A program made the translations under genes and the position numbers. From Pisolithus tinctorius (lineage: Eukaryota > Basidiomycota > Agaricomycetes > Boletales > Pisolithaceae), in the NCBI GenBank assembly GCA_024663395.1, contig JANFAH010000006.1, forward strand, positions 2,108,001 to 2,172,000: a stretch of 64,000 nucleotides of DNA, in the 5' to 3' direction. The notes under the pieces were generated by a model, which worked only from the letters and a program-made list of their open reading frames with translations, made no database searches and was not told where the DNA came from. Every line of letters starts with the position of its first letter. Positions within the stretch are counted from its first letter, which is position 1. Shown in pieces: positions 35,743-47,327 of the stretch.

Positions 35743-38700
35743 TCAATGTCGTCGAACAACCGCTATCTGAAAGTCCCAACCTCCAACAATGTACTTGATT
35801 TCCATCAACCGTCTTATCTCTCGCCACCCCTTGCTCACCTCCTCGGCATCACGCACGTCCGTCACAACGTAAATGAAATCAGCTGGCGAGAGAAGAGACC
35901 GCAGCAGCGATCCAATTAAGAACCCAATCAACGCAATGATGAGAACCGTCGACAGCGGATACGTCCTCGCCGTTAACATGGTCCTCGTCGATCCCGGTGG
36001 TGGCACGTTCACTACCAGTACCTCCTCCCCGTCCACTTGCATAGCACTGCCCGTCGTGGTTCCTCTCACGGCTGACGTCGCCCAGCGTGTCAGCGTGTTT
36101 GGATAAGCATTCAAGAACCCGAGAAGCCCCCCGGACCCAGAAGGGACCTGGCTCTGCGCATCCACTCCATTTTCGGGCGATTCCTGCTCATCGTCCTTTA
36201 GGACACTCGTTCCGATTTTGTCCTAGCAGAACTATCACCGCGACTCACCGGAGCTTGACTTTTATCAGTATCTTCCTCGCTTAATCCGTCCCCTTCAGGC
36301 GTCTTCGGATCTTCTATGATGTCGGTGGCGTGGACACCTGCCGCCCTATCAAGCAGCTCCTCCGCACGTGCAAGCGGCACCTGCAACTCTTCAGGAAAAA
36401 CGTCACCATCCTCACCGCACCTGATTGGCCATCATCAGTATCGCCACCCCCCACCAATGACACGCACTCGAGTCCAAAACCCACCGTTGTACCACGGGCA
36501 TCCGCGATACCCTATCGTCCTGTAATTCATCGCGTCCAAGCGCCGTCAACGATTCCTTCTCGCTTACCACAGCAGTAGCCATTCCGTTCACGTTCACCGT
36601 GGCGCCGCCTCCATTCTTCCTCGCACCATTGCCGGGGCCTATCTCGATTTGCACGGTAAAACCTTTGCTTTGCAGGTCCAGTAGCCACTGCGGTTTCGGA
36701 GGGGCACTCCGGGTCTCCCCTGTCAACGGATCCTGCACTGTAGAAATTTGGAATTGCGCAGTCGGAAGAGTCAGCCGCAATAGATGCCGTGGAGGTCGGT
36801 CGGCATTCAATCCCGAAGAATGTAGTGGTGACGCGGGCACCGTATACAGGCTCGACGCGACAGGTAGCAGTATTTGTGAAGTTCGGAATGTGCTTCCATC
36901 CGACGAAGCGGAACGTGCCGTAAGGGACACGAACTTGGATCCGTCTCGGAGACCAGAGGTGATCTGAACACTATAGCCCTCGGGGTAAAGCTTCGAGTCC
37001 ACGAGTACTTCAGCCACGACGAGGTCAGTCGATTGCTTGAGCTCGCCTTTGATTGTGAACGCCGAAGATCTGGCTGCTCGTTCCGTTGATCGTGATCGCA
37101 CCGGCGAAGAGGAGGGTTCTCCCCGATCTGATGATAGATTTGGCGACGCAGCGTACTCGGTACGGCCGCCCTGACGAGCGTCGGGTGTCGTTCCTGTCGC
37201 CCCAGTCAAAACTCGCGATACCCTTGATGTTGCTTCCTCGGGTCGGGGTTGGCTCGACATCGTTAAGAAGATTGAACTGTTATATGTGCGGGTGGTAGGG
37301 TCATAAGTCGACCCAACAAGTATCCGATTCTCGTCCCGTCGCTTCAACTTCCACGAGGGCGACCCACCTCCCGTGACAGCAACAACACCAGGAGGAGCTA
37401 CTTCCGCACTTTTAGACTCAGTCAGAACGAGCCCAGTTGCAGGTAGTCTAGTCAATGGCAAGGGCGACGACCCCTTGATGTAGGTCTCCACGGCGAGTAT
37501 AGACCTCGGCAGGGCCGCATTTATCATCGAGTTCATGGCAACGGGAATCGAACCCGCATAGTCGACCGCGACGATCCGAGTACAACGCGTTGACGGAATA
37601 GCATAGTTCTCCTTCGTATATGGGTCTAATGTTTCCAGTATCCATCCATCGATAAATACGCGTCCAATTGGATAGCCATACGAGTTGTATTTCTCGGATG
37701 AAAAAGACGAGACAGATTCCGGATGGAAGGATGCCGACACACAGAAGATGACATTCCTATGATCCTGCGATAATCCCGCCTCTCCTGGTGTAGCATCGAA
37801 GTTCCTTTGGGGAAGCTTCGCACGCGCCATCAACGAAGATAGGTAGAAACCCCTGTCCCGGAAGGGGAATCCACATTTCGACACTACGAACGCAGTATGG
37901 CATCCTGCACCGAAGCTCTCGAAGACGATAGCGGATCCGAAACGATCGTCCCACTGCTTTCGGCAGTCGTAGCTTGTCACTATTGAAGAAACCTCTTCGG
38001 CAGAAACACCCTCGATGACTTTCTCACCCTTGTGCACGGGTATAGCCGGTGAAATTTCTGGAATTAACTTGCGCTGCACGGCGAGACCTTTGTCAGTTAC
38101 GAGCGTCCATCCATCTTCCTGATGAACCAGCGATTCACGAAGCCAATGCAAGGCTTCCAATACATGTTGCATTGGCACCATCGAGGACGATGGTACGGAC
38201 GCAATTGCAGTGGCTGCGGTCGATGGCGTGACGGCGGCGACCGCAGATTGCGTTGTACTCGTCGCTTGGTCAACCGCAGACGACCAGAAACTTGCAAGTG
38301 GACTGGAGAACCTCGGAGCGGACAGCCACCCTGACGACGTTGTCGTGCTGCTTGACTTCGGCTGGGGTTGTTCTGCGGGATCAGGGGTTGGTGGCTTCGT
38401 CGTCGGACTACCATCCGTCGGCGATGCCGACTCGTCTGCGTCCCATTCTGCGCGAAGCCTTCGGATAACACTGACGACTGGGGGCTGATCGAGAGGTATG
38501 CGCAGCGGCTTGACACGTTTCCGTTTGCTGAGCGCCCTGATCTCAGTCTCTGCGAGCTCCTCCACGTCCACAGAAACTCGTGCCCCATTCACCATTACCA
38601 CGCCTTTGTCACGGGCAGATGCCATCGGTCCTCGGCGCACAATCGCAAGCAAGCGCTCGTCTGCCGCAAACAATGCGTCATGACTCAGCGTCAACCATAG

Positions 38701-41585
38701 CCCACCTCCACCCTCCGATAGCCGGTGTCGGCGCAACGCAATAACGTTCTGCGGTGGCGGGTCCACCACGATGTCTAGCGCAGAGGCCCACGTGTCCATG
38801 TCGCACCTTATTTCACACTCAATGGTATGCACTGAACTTGAGCTTGCTCCTGGATCGTTCCCCCCGTCGTCGGTATCCCCACTCGTAGAATTCAAACCAG
38901 CGCCCCCGGGGCTCGTACCACCGCGACGTCCCTCTGCTCTCTCGTATGCAACCCGAAAAGTGCCTTTCTCGTGTTCGTAGCGCATTTCGGTTGCACGGGC
39001 GCCAGAAAGCCGAGTTACAACAGGTGGACCACCGCACTTGATGACAAAATCACCGACTCCGGCCACCGCTGCAACCATCTGCGACGGAATCGTCATTGCC
39101 TTGTTTGACCACCCCTTCGGATCGCTTTGTTCGAGTAGGGTGAGCTGTGTCGTGGTAGGGTTGAGGGCCTCAATTGCCCATCCTTGGAGGTCAACCTGGG
39201 TGCGAATGATACTAGGATCGAGGAGCGGAAGCGATGGGAAGAGGTACGGATCGTCCGCAGAAAACGAGAACACGTGTATCGTAGTAGGGGACTTGTACAC
39301 TGTCTTGAGAAGCACAGCGTCACGACCGCTTGAAGATCATCAGAAGTTGCAACTGTAGAGAAAAAACACCGACATACACGACTGGCCATGCCGGCTTTGT
39401 CTTGAAATGCCACAATTCCGTGAGTTCGTTGACATCCTCCAATAAGGTTGCGTCGTCATGTTGTTTATCCCAGAACACGCGGGCTCCTGGGGAGACGAGC
39501 GCGCTGTAGAGGTCCCATAAACCCAGCCCGACGAACGTTGCTTCCGCGCGGTACACCACGAGTGTTGGATCGATCGAGTCAAGTTGGGTCACGGAGACGC
39601 CTCTGGCTTCCGTGGCTACCAAATTGTCAACGCTGAATTTTTCAGAATGTGCGACTCTCCCACTTACTCCGCTTCCACTTGGCCTCTGGTTCTTGTAATA
39701 AAGACGAAAAGTAAATATAACTCCTTCTCACCCTTGCCAGGATCGATTTCTCAGCGGTAGCAGATCGATCCGCGGTATTCAGCGTGATTGTGCGGGAAGG
39801 CGTGGAACCAGATCCAATAGTTCCGACTGAACTTACAGAGGATGTAGTCTGGAAGCTCACATTGGCAGCACTTGAGGCATCCTGTAGAATCTGCTGCTGT
39901 TGTTTGACGGACGTACCCGAGTCGCGCTCTTCTGCGCTCTGTATCGTTTGCGGGATCCCGTTAAGCCTGATCCCGCAACTAGGCCCAGACAACTCGATCA
40001 CGACGCGTACTTTGAGAATAGAATGAGTATCCGGTAGAGAAGCGTGTGCGACATGGAGAACGATGAGCTCGAACGGCTTTCCTGTCGGTAGCGAAGGATC
40101 GCTTCTGTGGCGAACAGCACTCGCACTCCACGGGAGTTTCTGAGCTTTGTCCGAAGAAGCCTTGATAGATAGCTGCACATCCCAACCTTCAGAAGCAGGT
40201 AGATGGCATTCAACTGAGCGTGTCAGACGGCGATATTCCCTAATCTCATCCAAGCTGTGGCCACCGCTGCTGTCTGTCGCATCATCCTCCGGATGAATGG
40301 CATACTCGATTGTGAGTGCCTGTCTATCAAGTTGGAAACGCATGCGTTCAATGCTGACTCCGTACCCATGACCGGAGAGCATTGGAACACGGGATCCGCG
40401 TGTCTTGACGGTCTTGTAAAGTCCGAGAACCATCGTAGATAGCTGCTGACAAATACTAGCCGATGAATTAAAGTTCCATAGGGCTCGGAGGTCGTGCTGC
40501 CAGAAACAGGTAATGCGCAAGACGGGGGTGGACAATACTATCGAGAGCCGTCTCTTGAGTTGTTCTGCCGGTGATGATGACTGTTGAAGCGGTGACTGAG
40601 GTAAAACTTGAATCCACCACGTAAAAACTGTGAAAGGATGAGTACAGACACATGAAAAGAAACGGCTAAACAAACGTGCAACGTTTGATCTGACGTAAGG
40701 AGGTGATGGTCTGAGGTACGTGGGATCATCAGCAGAACGAGGGAGCGACGTAGATATATCTATGATGGTAGAGGCATTCTGGTGCAAGCGAGAAATAGTC
40801 ACAGCATCTCTGGGGCTGGGAGACGTCTCAGTGACAAAAGATTGGTTGCAAGTAAGGGGTAGAGATTACTTTGCGGGCCAACCAAGTGTAAACCTTGTTT
40901 TGGTTATTCTTGTCCTCTGGTCGAACAGCTCGACAAGCTGTGAGGCATCGACAGCGGGGTCCCATTCCTGCCTAATTTCAGGAGTTGTGATGATAGCCTT
41001 CCATACATCCATTGCAGCATTTTCGTCTGTAGCTGGTACATCCAGAACGGCTCTGTAAACGTACTCGCCGGACTTGGTGACCTTGCGGTGGACCGCCACG
41101 TCCCTCAGCTCCGGATTCAACGACGCCGCCCGCGACTTTCCCTTGCGTGGCGAAGGCGCGTCCTGGGGAAGGGGTACATGTTTCCATTCATTCGACGAGT
41201 AAGATGCCAGAAGTTGGCGAAAGTTGGTTTCCGCTGCACCGAGCGCATCACTCCACGTTTGGCGAAGCCTGTAAAGTGCGACGTCACCGTCAGCCGACTG
41301 CGCTGACTTGAACAAGGCTTGGTTGAATAACTGGTACGAACCTGGTTCCGTCTGACATGAATTTACAGACAATAGTTGCTAGTGAACACTCGGACCACGC
41401 AAGGCCAGATGTGATCGCATCGACTCCAGCCACGACACCCTCGCGCAGCTAGTATATTGGGGGGGGTTAATAATTTAACCACGTGGCCTCACCAAACCCA
41501 AATTTGGAATCCAGACATAGCTTCCTTCCGTCCTCGGCCCGGGAGTGGAGGGCCTCTGACTCGTCGTCGGGGAATTCTCAGACAT
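35743..41585 (-). CDS. Large protein with three START-like regions and a C-terminal membrane helix
   Basis: The inferred start is MSENSPTTSQRPSTPGPR at 41585; the protein is about 1,750 residues. START-like region 1 reads RQTWSDALGAAETNFRQLL, TKSGEYVYRAVLDVPA, VWKAIITTPEIRQEWDPAVD and ITKTRFTLGWPAK. Region 2 reads VYRAEATFVGLGLWDLYSAL, ARVFWDKQHDDATLLEDV and LQGWAIEALNPTTTQLTLL. Region 3 reads WTLVTDKGLAVQRKLIPEI, SYDCRKQWDDRFGSAIVFES, RDRGFYLSSLMARAKLP and CTRIVAVDYAGSIPVAMNSM. The tail has one hydrophobic helix (LSTVLIIALIGFLIGSLL) and a short end. START domains carry lipids; the anchor suggests a membrane-contact or endomembrane lipid-transfer protein. The intron at 36390-36433 joins DSSAC to GEDGDVFPEE. 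N-terminal exons are uncertain. Confidence 0.8.
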
Positions 41586-41631
41586 CGTCACCCACGTCGA
41601 CGAACGACGCTGACTTTGACGATTTTCGTAA

Positions 41632-43080
41632 ATGGCGGTGATACCAGGGTCTATCCAACAGTCAGACGTGAGCGAGGCTCGCGATACTGCTCACGCAATG
41701 ACCTGCAGGCATGCTTCTCTCTTATCTCATGTGTTAAAAGGAACCAACATATCCGTGAGGTATAAACAGTGACCGCATTCTAAGCATTCAATCGCACGTT
41801 GCATTCGGGTATGTCGGCGGTAAAGCTGCAGTCTTTCCCCTGCAGTGCATGGGATACGACGTGGATGTAAGTTCCGTCTTGTACATTCTACTATCCTATC
41901 TGTCCACGATGAACAAGCGAGGCAGGTGGTAAATACTGTAAACTTCTCGAATCATACTGGTGTGTCGCCTTCGACTGTCCCTCTCTGTCGATTTACAATC
42001 GAGTTTTTCAAGGCTATGGATACTTTGGGGGGACTAAAACGACTGCTGAGGAGCTTAGTAAAATCTTCGACTCCATGGACAAGACAGGAGTCCTCACCGC
42101 CACACGTCTTTTAACTGGTTACATTCCAAACGCAGCAGCCCTTGATGTAGTGCATCATCTCGCCCGAAAACTTAAAGCTCGTAATCCCAATCTGATATAC
42201 CTTCTCGACAGTAGGTTGTCTCCTGTGATTTGTCTTTCAAAGGCTGACAGAACTGCTGTAGCTGTACTTGGGGACGCAGGAAAACTCTACGTTGCGGCAG
42301 ATGTGATTCCCGTATACCGGAAGATGCTCCCCCTTGCTACCATCATCACTCCGAATTGGTTCGAGGTCGAGTACGTCATCATGCATTTAGTTGTCCGGAG
42401 GTTTCTATATGACCGCCATTTGCAGGACACTAACTGACATCAAGCTTACTGACCTCGCCTCTCTTCGTGGTGCACTTGTAAAGCTCCACACCGTGTACCA
42501 AGTTCCTAACGTTGTTATCTCCTCTATCCCGCTTTCTCGTATCGCTCCCTCCGTTCCTCCACACCTTCTTCCTTTGAGGCCTATCAACGGCGTCGCCCGG
42601 AATGGGGTTTCGCCACCATCTGCCCTACCTGACGAGCAACAATACTTGATCTGTATCGTTTCCTCACTTAACCACGTCCCTTCGGAGGCAACCTCGCCGA
42701 TATCAACCGTATACGCTCGTTGTGTTCCACTTATATCAGGGTACTTCTCGGGCGTGGGTGACCTCTTTTCAGCACTACTTCTTGGTCACTTTCATCCTGC
42801 GTCTACCGGATCGGTGCATAATTCCGCGTGCACAAGTCCATTGGCTACGGCGACAGCTCACGCCCTTTCTAAAACCCACGCTATACTTTCACTCACGCAC
42901 CTCGCTGCTTCTGCGGAGTCGCTACCTGCAACGGACGACGAGCTTGACGCACAAGAATCGGAGCGGATAACGAGGAGGATGAAAGGTCGGGAGCTGAGGT
43001 TAGTGCAGGGTCAAGATGTCTTCAGATCTAAGGATCCGGTCGAGCCAATGATTGTATGGGAAGGATTCTGGCAAGAATAA
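41632..43080 (+). CDS. Pyridoxal (pyridoxine) kinase
   Basis: Ribokinase-fold vitamin B6 kinase (yeast Bud16 family) that phosphorylates pyridoxal, pyridoxine or pyridoxamine in the cytosol. A plausible start is MAVIPG at 41632, spliced to [20 protein letters not shown] near 41771; the donor is weak, so this exon is uncertain. Further exons: [52 protein letters not shown], then after a 51-base intron [20 protein letters not shown] (the usual DPVMGD is DTVLGD), [33 protein letters not shown] and VISSIPLS. The C-terminal [19 protein letters not shown] holds the GxGD catalytic Asp loop. The start codons of this gene and the START gene are only 46 bases apart on opposite strands. Confidence 0.9.
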
Positions 43081-44640
43081 TCGCTCCGCTATGCGTATAG
43101 ATGGGTATTGGCTGGACATCTAATATTATAAGCTTGCATGCACAGACAGCTACGTAGCACACGAACTAAGTGTCTCCTGACAGGATGCAGAGAACAGAAG
43201 TACGTAGCGTCTTCACATCAACTAGTTAAATCCAAATGCCCTACTACCTGTTGCAATCCTGCCACTTCATGCTCCATAAAGTGACCGCAGTCACAAATAG
43301 ATAGCCTTTGAAGCAGCGCACCTCCTTTTGCACGACCTGCGAGAGCGTCGCGCGGACGCCATATATACGGCATGCTCGGATTAGCCCTGCAATAAACCTC
43401 GCGGAGAAAGTAGACCTGCTTGATCGTGATGTTCACCAGGGCAGGACCGAACATCACATTAGTGTGCGGTGGACTGATAAGAGAGTTCGCACCAGGATGG
43501 TTGCCATCCAGTTCTATCTCACATACCCGTCCAAAAATGACAGTGGATGTATGAGATGTTCGCGTGCAGAACCACCTTTGTCAAACGAGTGGGCGGAAGA
43601 ATGCGATAGAGAGAAATGAGGGTTTACCCATCCTCGGTATCATAAAGAATTGGTTTATAATTGAATTCCATGGGTGCGCGGAAGTTCGAGCCTTGCTCCT
43701 CGTCCTGGCGACCATACGTCGCGTCAGCGTCGAAATTGAACAAAGCACATCTAATCCTGCAACCCCCCGCGTGTAGACAACACATGTCAAACGATATAAG
43801 GAGTGCTTTGTGATAGAGTCGAGCCATCACTGAATCTATTCAAGACGAACGACTGGAGAGTGCCAGAGCACTGGATAAGGCATTGCGAGTAAAGTCTAGC
43901 CGAACCCCTGTGGATAACGGTATTTCAAGACATGCTAGTAGTAAGGCCATTGCAGGGATTTCGTCTGCAACAGTAATTTTCTCGAGATGAACAAGAGCGA
44001 CTTTCGCCACCGTGTGCATCCCGACAGTAATTTCATCGCTTCTCAGGACGCCTTCCACCCAAGGGGCGACTCGGCCATTGCCCACCGCGCTAGGATCTGT
44101 GTACCAATCACCCGCATAATGGAGAAAGATCCTAGTTAGCAGTTCCGGGAGAAGCCGACATGCATGTGACAGGTCATTACGCCGGGAACACGCAGGGCAG
44201 ACAAAGAGCGAAGAACGGATGTGATCTTGTTGTCAACGTGACCACGAACCCGCTGGATGAGGGGTCCCGACAAAGTGCCACGAATACTGCTCAGGTCCAG
44301 GTTGTATTCGGAAGACTTCGATAGACATTCGGAGATATTTCTGTGCAAAAATAAAGTGTCCGAGCTGGATAAACACAGATACCTGCCCACCAGCTCACTT
44401 GAGTGACGGACGTCCTGCAGGAATGTTCGCAGTCACAATGTAAGGAACAGCACGAGCTAGATCACCCAGGCCTACAGGGGACGCAACATATGAGACAACT
44501 CCCCAGCGGACTCACGTATGGGGTAGAACGGACATGTATCTGGCAGAAGGTAGCAGTTTACTGATGATATAGTTTTCTGTAAGCTTGTTGGAACGAACCA
44601 ACTGGTAGTAGTAGCGGTACTCGCTGCTCATGTGACAAAC
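43081..44640 (-). other. Unassigned region with coding-like minus-strand segments
   Basis: Minus-strand pieces read like exons: an ATG at 44631 (MSSEYRYYYQLVRSNKLTEN) followed by LARAVPYIVTANIPAGRPS, then after a GT-AG intron ISECLSKSSEYNLDLSSIRG and ITSVLRSLSALRVPG, then DWYTDPSAVGNGRVAPWVEG and VHLEKITVADEIPAMALLL. I could not join all of them in one frame with canonical splice sites, and I recognise no family. It is either a real gene with exons I misplace or a decaying one. It would be divergent to RNase H2 subunit C with 87 bases between starts. Confidence 0.3.
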
Positions 44641-44718
44641 GCGTGTCGGTATACTTTGGCTATTACACTAATAGTCGGTACTGTTTAAGCCACTCGACGT
44701 TCGCCCTTGCTTGCGAGT

Positions 44719-45705
44719 ATGTCTCTGGAAATTTCACCCCCCTCACGCACCCTTCCGACGAGCTCTCCGAATCTAATGCCTTTCCACATTGAATACTCTG
44801 GCCCAGCACCGATATCTCGCTACTTCCGACCCGAACCAGTGCCTGCAACAAACGAGACGCGCCGCCTGACAACGGCGCTCAGCTCAGCCAGTGTGGTTAC
44901 TCTCACGGGGGAGCCTACTGCAAGCACCTCCGAGTCGAAAAGCAGTGTTACATCGGATTGCAGTGTCGCAACATCTGTGACCGCCGTTGAGGCGGTAGAT
45001 ATGTTGGAACCAAAGGAGACGATTAGTGCAGACACTCAACCAAGTTCAGAGCTCGATTCTGGCTCGGAACGAAAACTGATGGCAGCCTTCAGAGGGAGGC
45101 GAGTTGTTGGGCAGGATGTGAAACTGCCTGATGGATACGGTGGACTTGTGTTACAGGCGCCTTCCCTCAGAAGTGTTGCGGGAAATCGCAGCGGAACCAG
45201 TGGTTTTTGTAAGCCACTTTCTGCAGCAAATTCAAAACCGGCTAGTACACGACGAACTACGCGTAAATCGGCGCGTGGTCGCAAGTTGGATGAAGATGTG
45301 GCTATGGAAGAAGCTGCCGATTCTGCAGAAGAAGATTACCAACATGGACTACCACCGGAAGCAGTTCGCCAACTAGTGCCAGTGTCAACGTTCTCCTCAT
45401 TCACGATCTGGTCGCCTGATATCCCCGTGGATGAAGGGAAGGACGAGTATGTGCGTACTTTGATCGAGTGGACGAAGCTTGCAACAGAGGTCTGCTGCGC
45501 CTCGGATTTTTTATCCCGTGGAGAAGAAGCTGACATTTCTTTCGTAGATACATTCGTGTCGTTGAAGGAGCAGGCATTTGTGCGGGTACTGGTTACCAGG
45601 GAGCGAGGATATTCTGATTTCGCTTTGAGCGCCAAAGCATATGCTTTGACGTGTCCATTCGGAAAAGGTTCCTGGGATGTCCCGGAATTGCTTGGCGCGT
45701 CATGA
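44719..45705 (+). CDS. RNH203: Ribonuclease H2 subunit C
   Basis: A single-exon gene, MSLEISPPSRTLPTS at 44719. The N-terminal MPFHIEYSGPAPISRYFRPEP and the strand FRGRRVVGQDVKLPDGYGGLV match the small non-catalytic subunit of RNase H2 (human RNASEH2C, yeast Rnh203). After a low-complexity, charged insertion of about 130 residues (Ser/Ala-rich, with a TRRTTRKSARGRK basic patch) comes FSSFTIWSPDIPVDEGKDEY and VRTLIEWTKLATEV, the conserved C-terminal part. The protein supports the RNase H2A catalytic subunit in removing ribonucleotides and RNA-DNA hybrids. At 324-328 residues it is longer than the human protein because of the insertion and a C-terminal extension; the extension past about 45500 may hide a missed intron. 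Confidence 0.8.
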   Translation: MSLEISPPSRTLPTSSPNLMPFHIEYSGPAPISRYFRPEPVPATNETRRLTTALSSASVVTLTGEPTASTSESKSSVTSDCSVATSVTAVEAVDMLEPKETISADTQPSSELDSGSERKLMAAFRGRRVVGQDVKLPDGYGGLVLQAPSLRSVAGNRSGTSGFCKPLSAANSKPASTRRTTRKSARGRKLDEDVAMEEAADSAEEDYQHGLPPEAVRQLVPVSTFSSFTIWSPDIPVDEGKDEYVRTLIEWTKLATEVCCASDFLSRGEEADISFVDTFVSLKEQAFVRVLVTRERGYSDFALSAKAYALTCPFGKGSWDVPELLGAS

Positions 45706-46175
45706 GAATGCTTTGTCACATACTAGTTCTCGATTGTAGGCAGGTGCGACACCGGCGTCAAGACGAACCGAGGCTGAGCTGTTCATCGAGCTTCTGCTAT
45801 TTACGTGAACTCTTGCCTCGTGCTCATATATGACATACCAGGACATACCGAATCCCAAAGGTAAGTATTAAGCTTAAAAGTTTGGGTTGATCAATTTGGT
45901 AAATTACCCCTGAGATGACCTGACGCGGGGTTTAATGCGTATTCAGGAACACCAGGCAACTGTTCCGTCCGATGAAAAAATCTCCAACATCCATCTTCCT
46001 GTCCTCCATCCCATTCTGTAGCCCTACCTAAGACTATCCTTTACCCAGTCACTCCTTACACATTGCAGTTTTGCAGAAAATTGTCCAATCGTCACTGTAA
46101 GTATCCACGAAACCTGTTTGGGATAGCTAATGGGTTTGAATATGCGGTCGTGATGGGGTAACCAGCCGTTCCAAT
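45706..46175. other. Intergenic region before the Kre9-like gene
   Basis: 470 bases without a supported exon; it holds the promoter of the next gene. Confidence 0.5.
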
Positions 46176-47050
46176 ATGTTCACCACAATCTTGACTGTCC
46201 TGCTTGCGGCAGTCAGTATCACTCTCATCCAGGCGGATCCAACCCCGATAGCCCCAGGTCCAGGCGATGTTTTCATCGAGAGCCAGAGTTGCTCTATCGC
46301 CTGGTCAGCAGACCCCAGCGGAATGTGGACAACCATGAACATATATTTGATGACCGGTGACAACTACAACATGATAAAGTTAGCCAGTAGGTTGACTTTT
46401 GTTCTTGTCGTACACTAGTGAAATAGTGTTTCTATAGGTGTTGGCACTGTCAACGGAGCCGACCCTACCAAGATCACATACTCGTACCCTTGTCCCCAGG
46501 TATGCTCACCTTTAAGAGGTTTCCGCCCTTTCTCTCAATCCATTTTTCGCCACAGGTTTCACCCTATGCCCCTATTTATTTCTACGAATTCTCATCACCA
46601 GCCTCCACTAATTTGACCTGGACTACCCGTTTTACCATCACCGACTTGACAAGTGACATTGTCCCCGCGCCTCAGCCCACGCAGCCAGGGGGTGCCAACA
46701 TCCCTTGGGGGATTGGCACGATCATTGGTACATCGGCATCTTCATCAGACGGCGTCTCATCTTCTACCGTGTCCACGACTGTGTCTACGGCGACTTCCTC
46801 CCCCACGGTTTCGACGAAAAATCCAGGAGTTTCCCCCACTGACACCACTAGCGCTACATCTACTCCGGTTTCGATAACAGACTCGGGTGTTTCTCCCACT
46901 GACACCTCTGGCGTGACATCCACTCCGGCCCCCAGCACTACCAGTGCGGCTACTGCTAATGGCGCAAACATAGATATTCCATCGGGCCTGCTCTGGCGGG
47001 CAGTTTTCTCCATCGCAGTGTCTATCTTCGGCTTCGCTGTCATATTCTAG
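46176..47050 (+). CDS. GPI-anchored Ser/Thr-rich cell-surface protein (Kre9/Knh1-like N-terminus)
   Basis: Exons 46176-46386, 46438-46499 and 46556-47050 join in frame to 255 residues. MFTTILTVLLAAVSITLIQA is a signal peptide. The mature N-terminus (PIAPGPGDVFIESQSCSIAW, MNIYLMTGDNYNMIKLAS, ITYSYPCPQVSPYAPIYFY, WTTRFTITDL) follows the Kre9/Knh1 beta-sandwich pattern common in small basidiomycete wall proteins. A Ser/Thr/Pro-rich linker with two imperfect repeats (GVSPTDTTSATSTPVSITDS, GVSPTDTSGVTSTPAPSTTS) should be O-glycosylated. The C-terminal GANIDIPSGLL plus a hydrophobic tail ending FGFAVIF looks like a GPI-attachment signal. It is probably a structural or beta-glucan-associated wall protein; the family is widely duplicated and mostly uncharacterised. 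Confidence 0.85.
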
Positions 47051-47327
47051 CTGCCAGGAATGATTCGCACCGCAACGTGATACAACTCATAGCCTCGCTG
47101 ACCAACTAGTTCTTACCTTCAACATCTAAGACAATATATGTGACAGTTCGTATTTACTAAGCAACCATAGCTTCTGTAGGTTCTTTGTGGATTCTTCGTT
47201 CTCTGCCGTTGCCCAACCTCTGCGTGTAAAACTCCCTGGTGTAGTTCGAATGTTCTAACAACTGCTGGTGTTTTGGGATGCCTTATGATACCTTCCAATC
47301 CATTCTGCCCTCTAGGGTCGACTGACA

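Noticed and set aside
37540..37565. GGGTTCGATTCCCGTTGCC-like tRNA B-box (minus strand)
   Set aside because: It lies inside a START coding exon and no acceptor stem, anticodon arm or A-box surrounds it.
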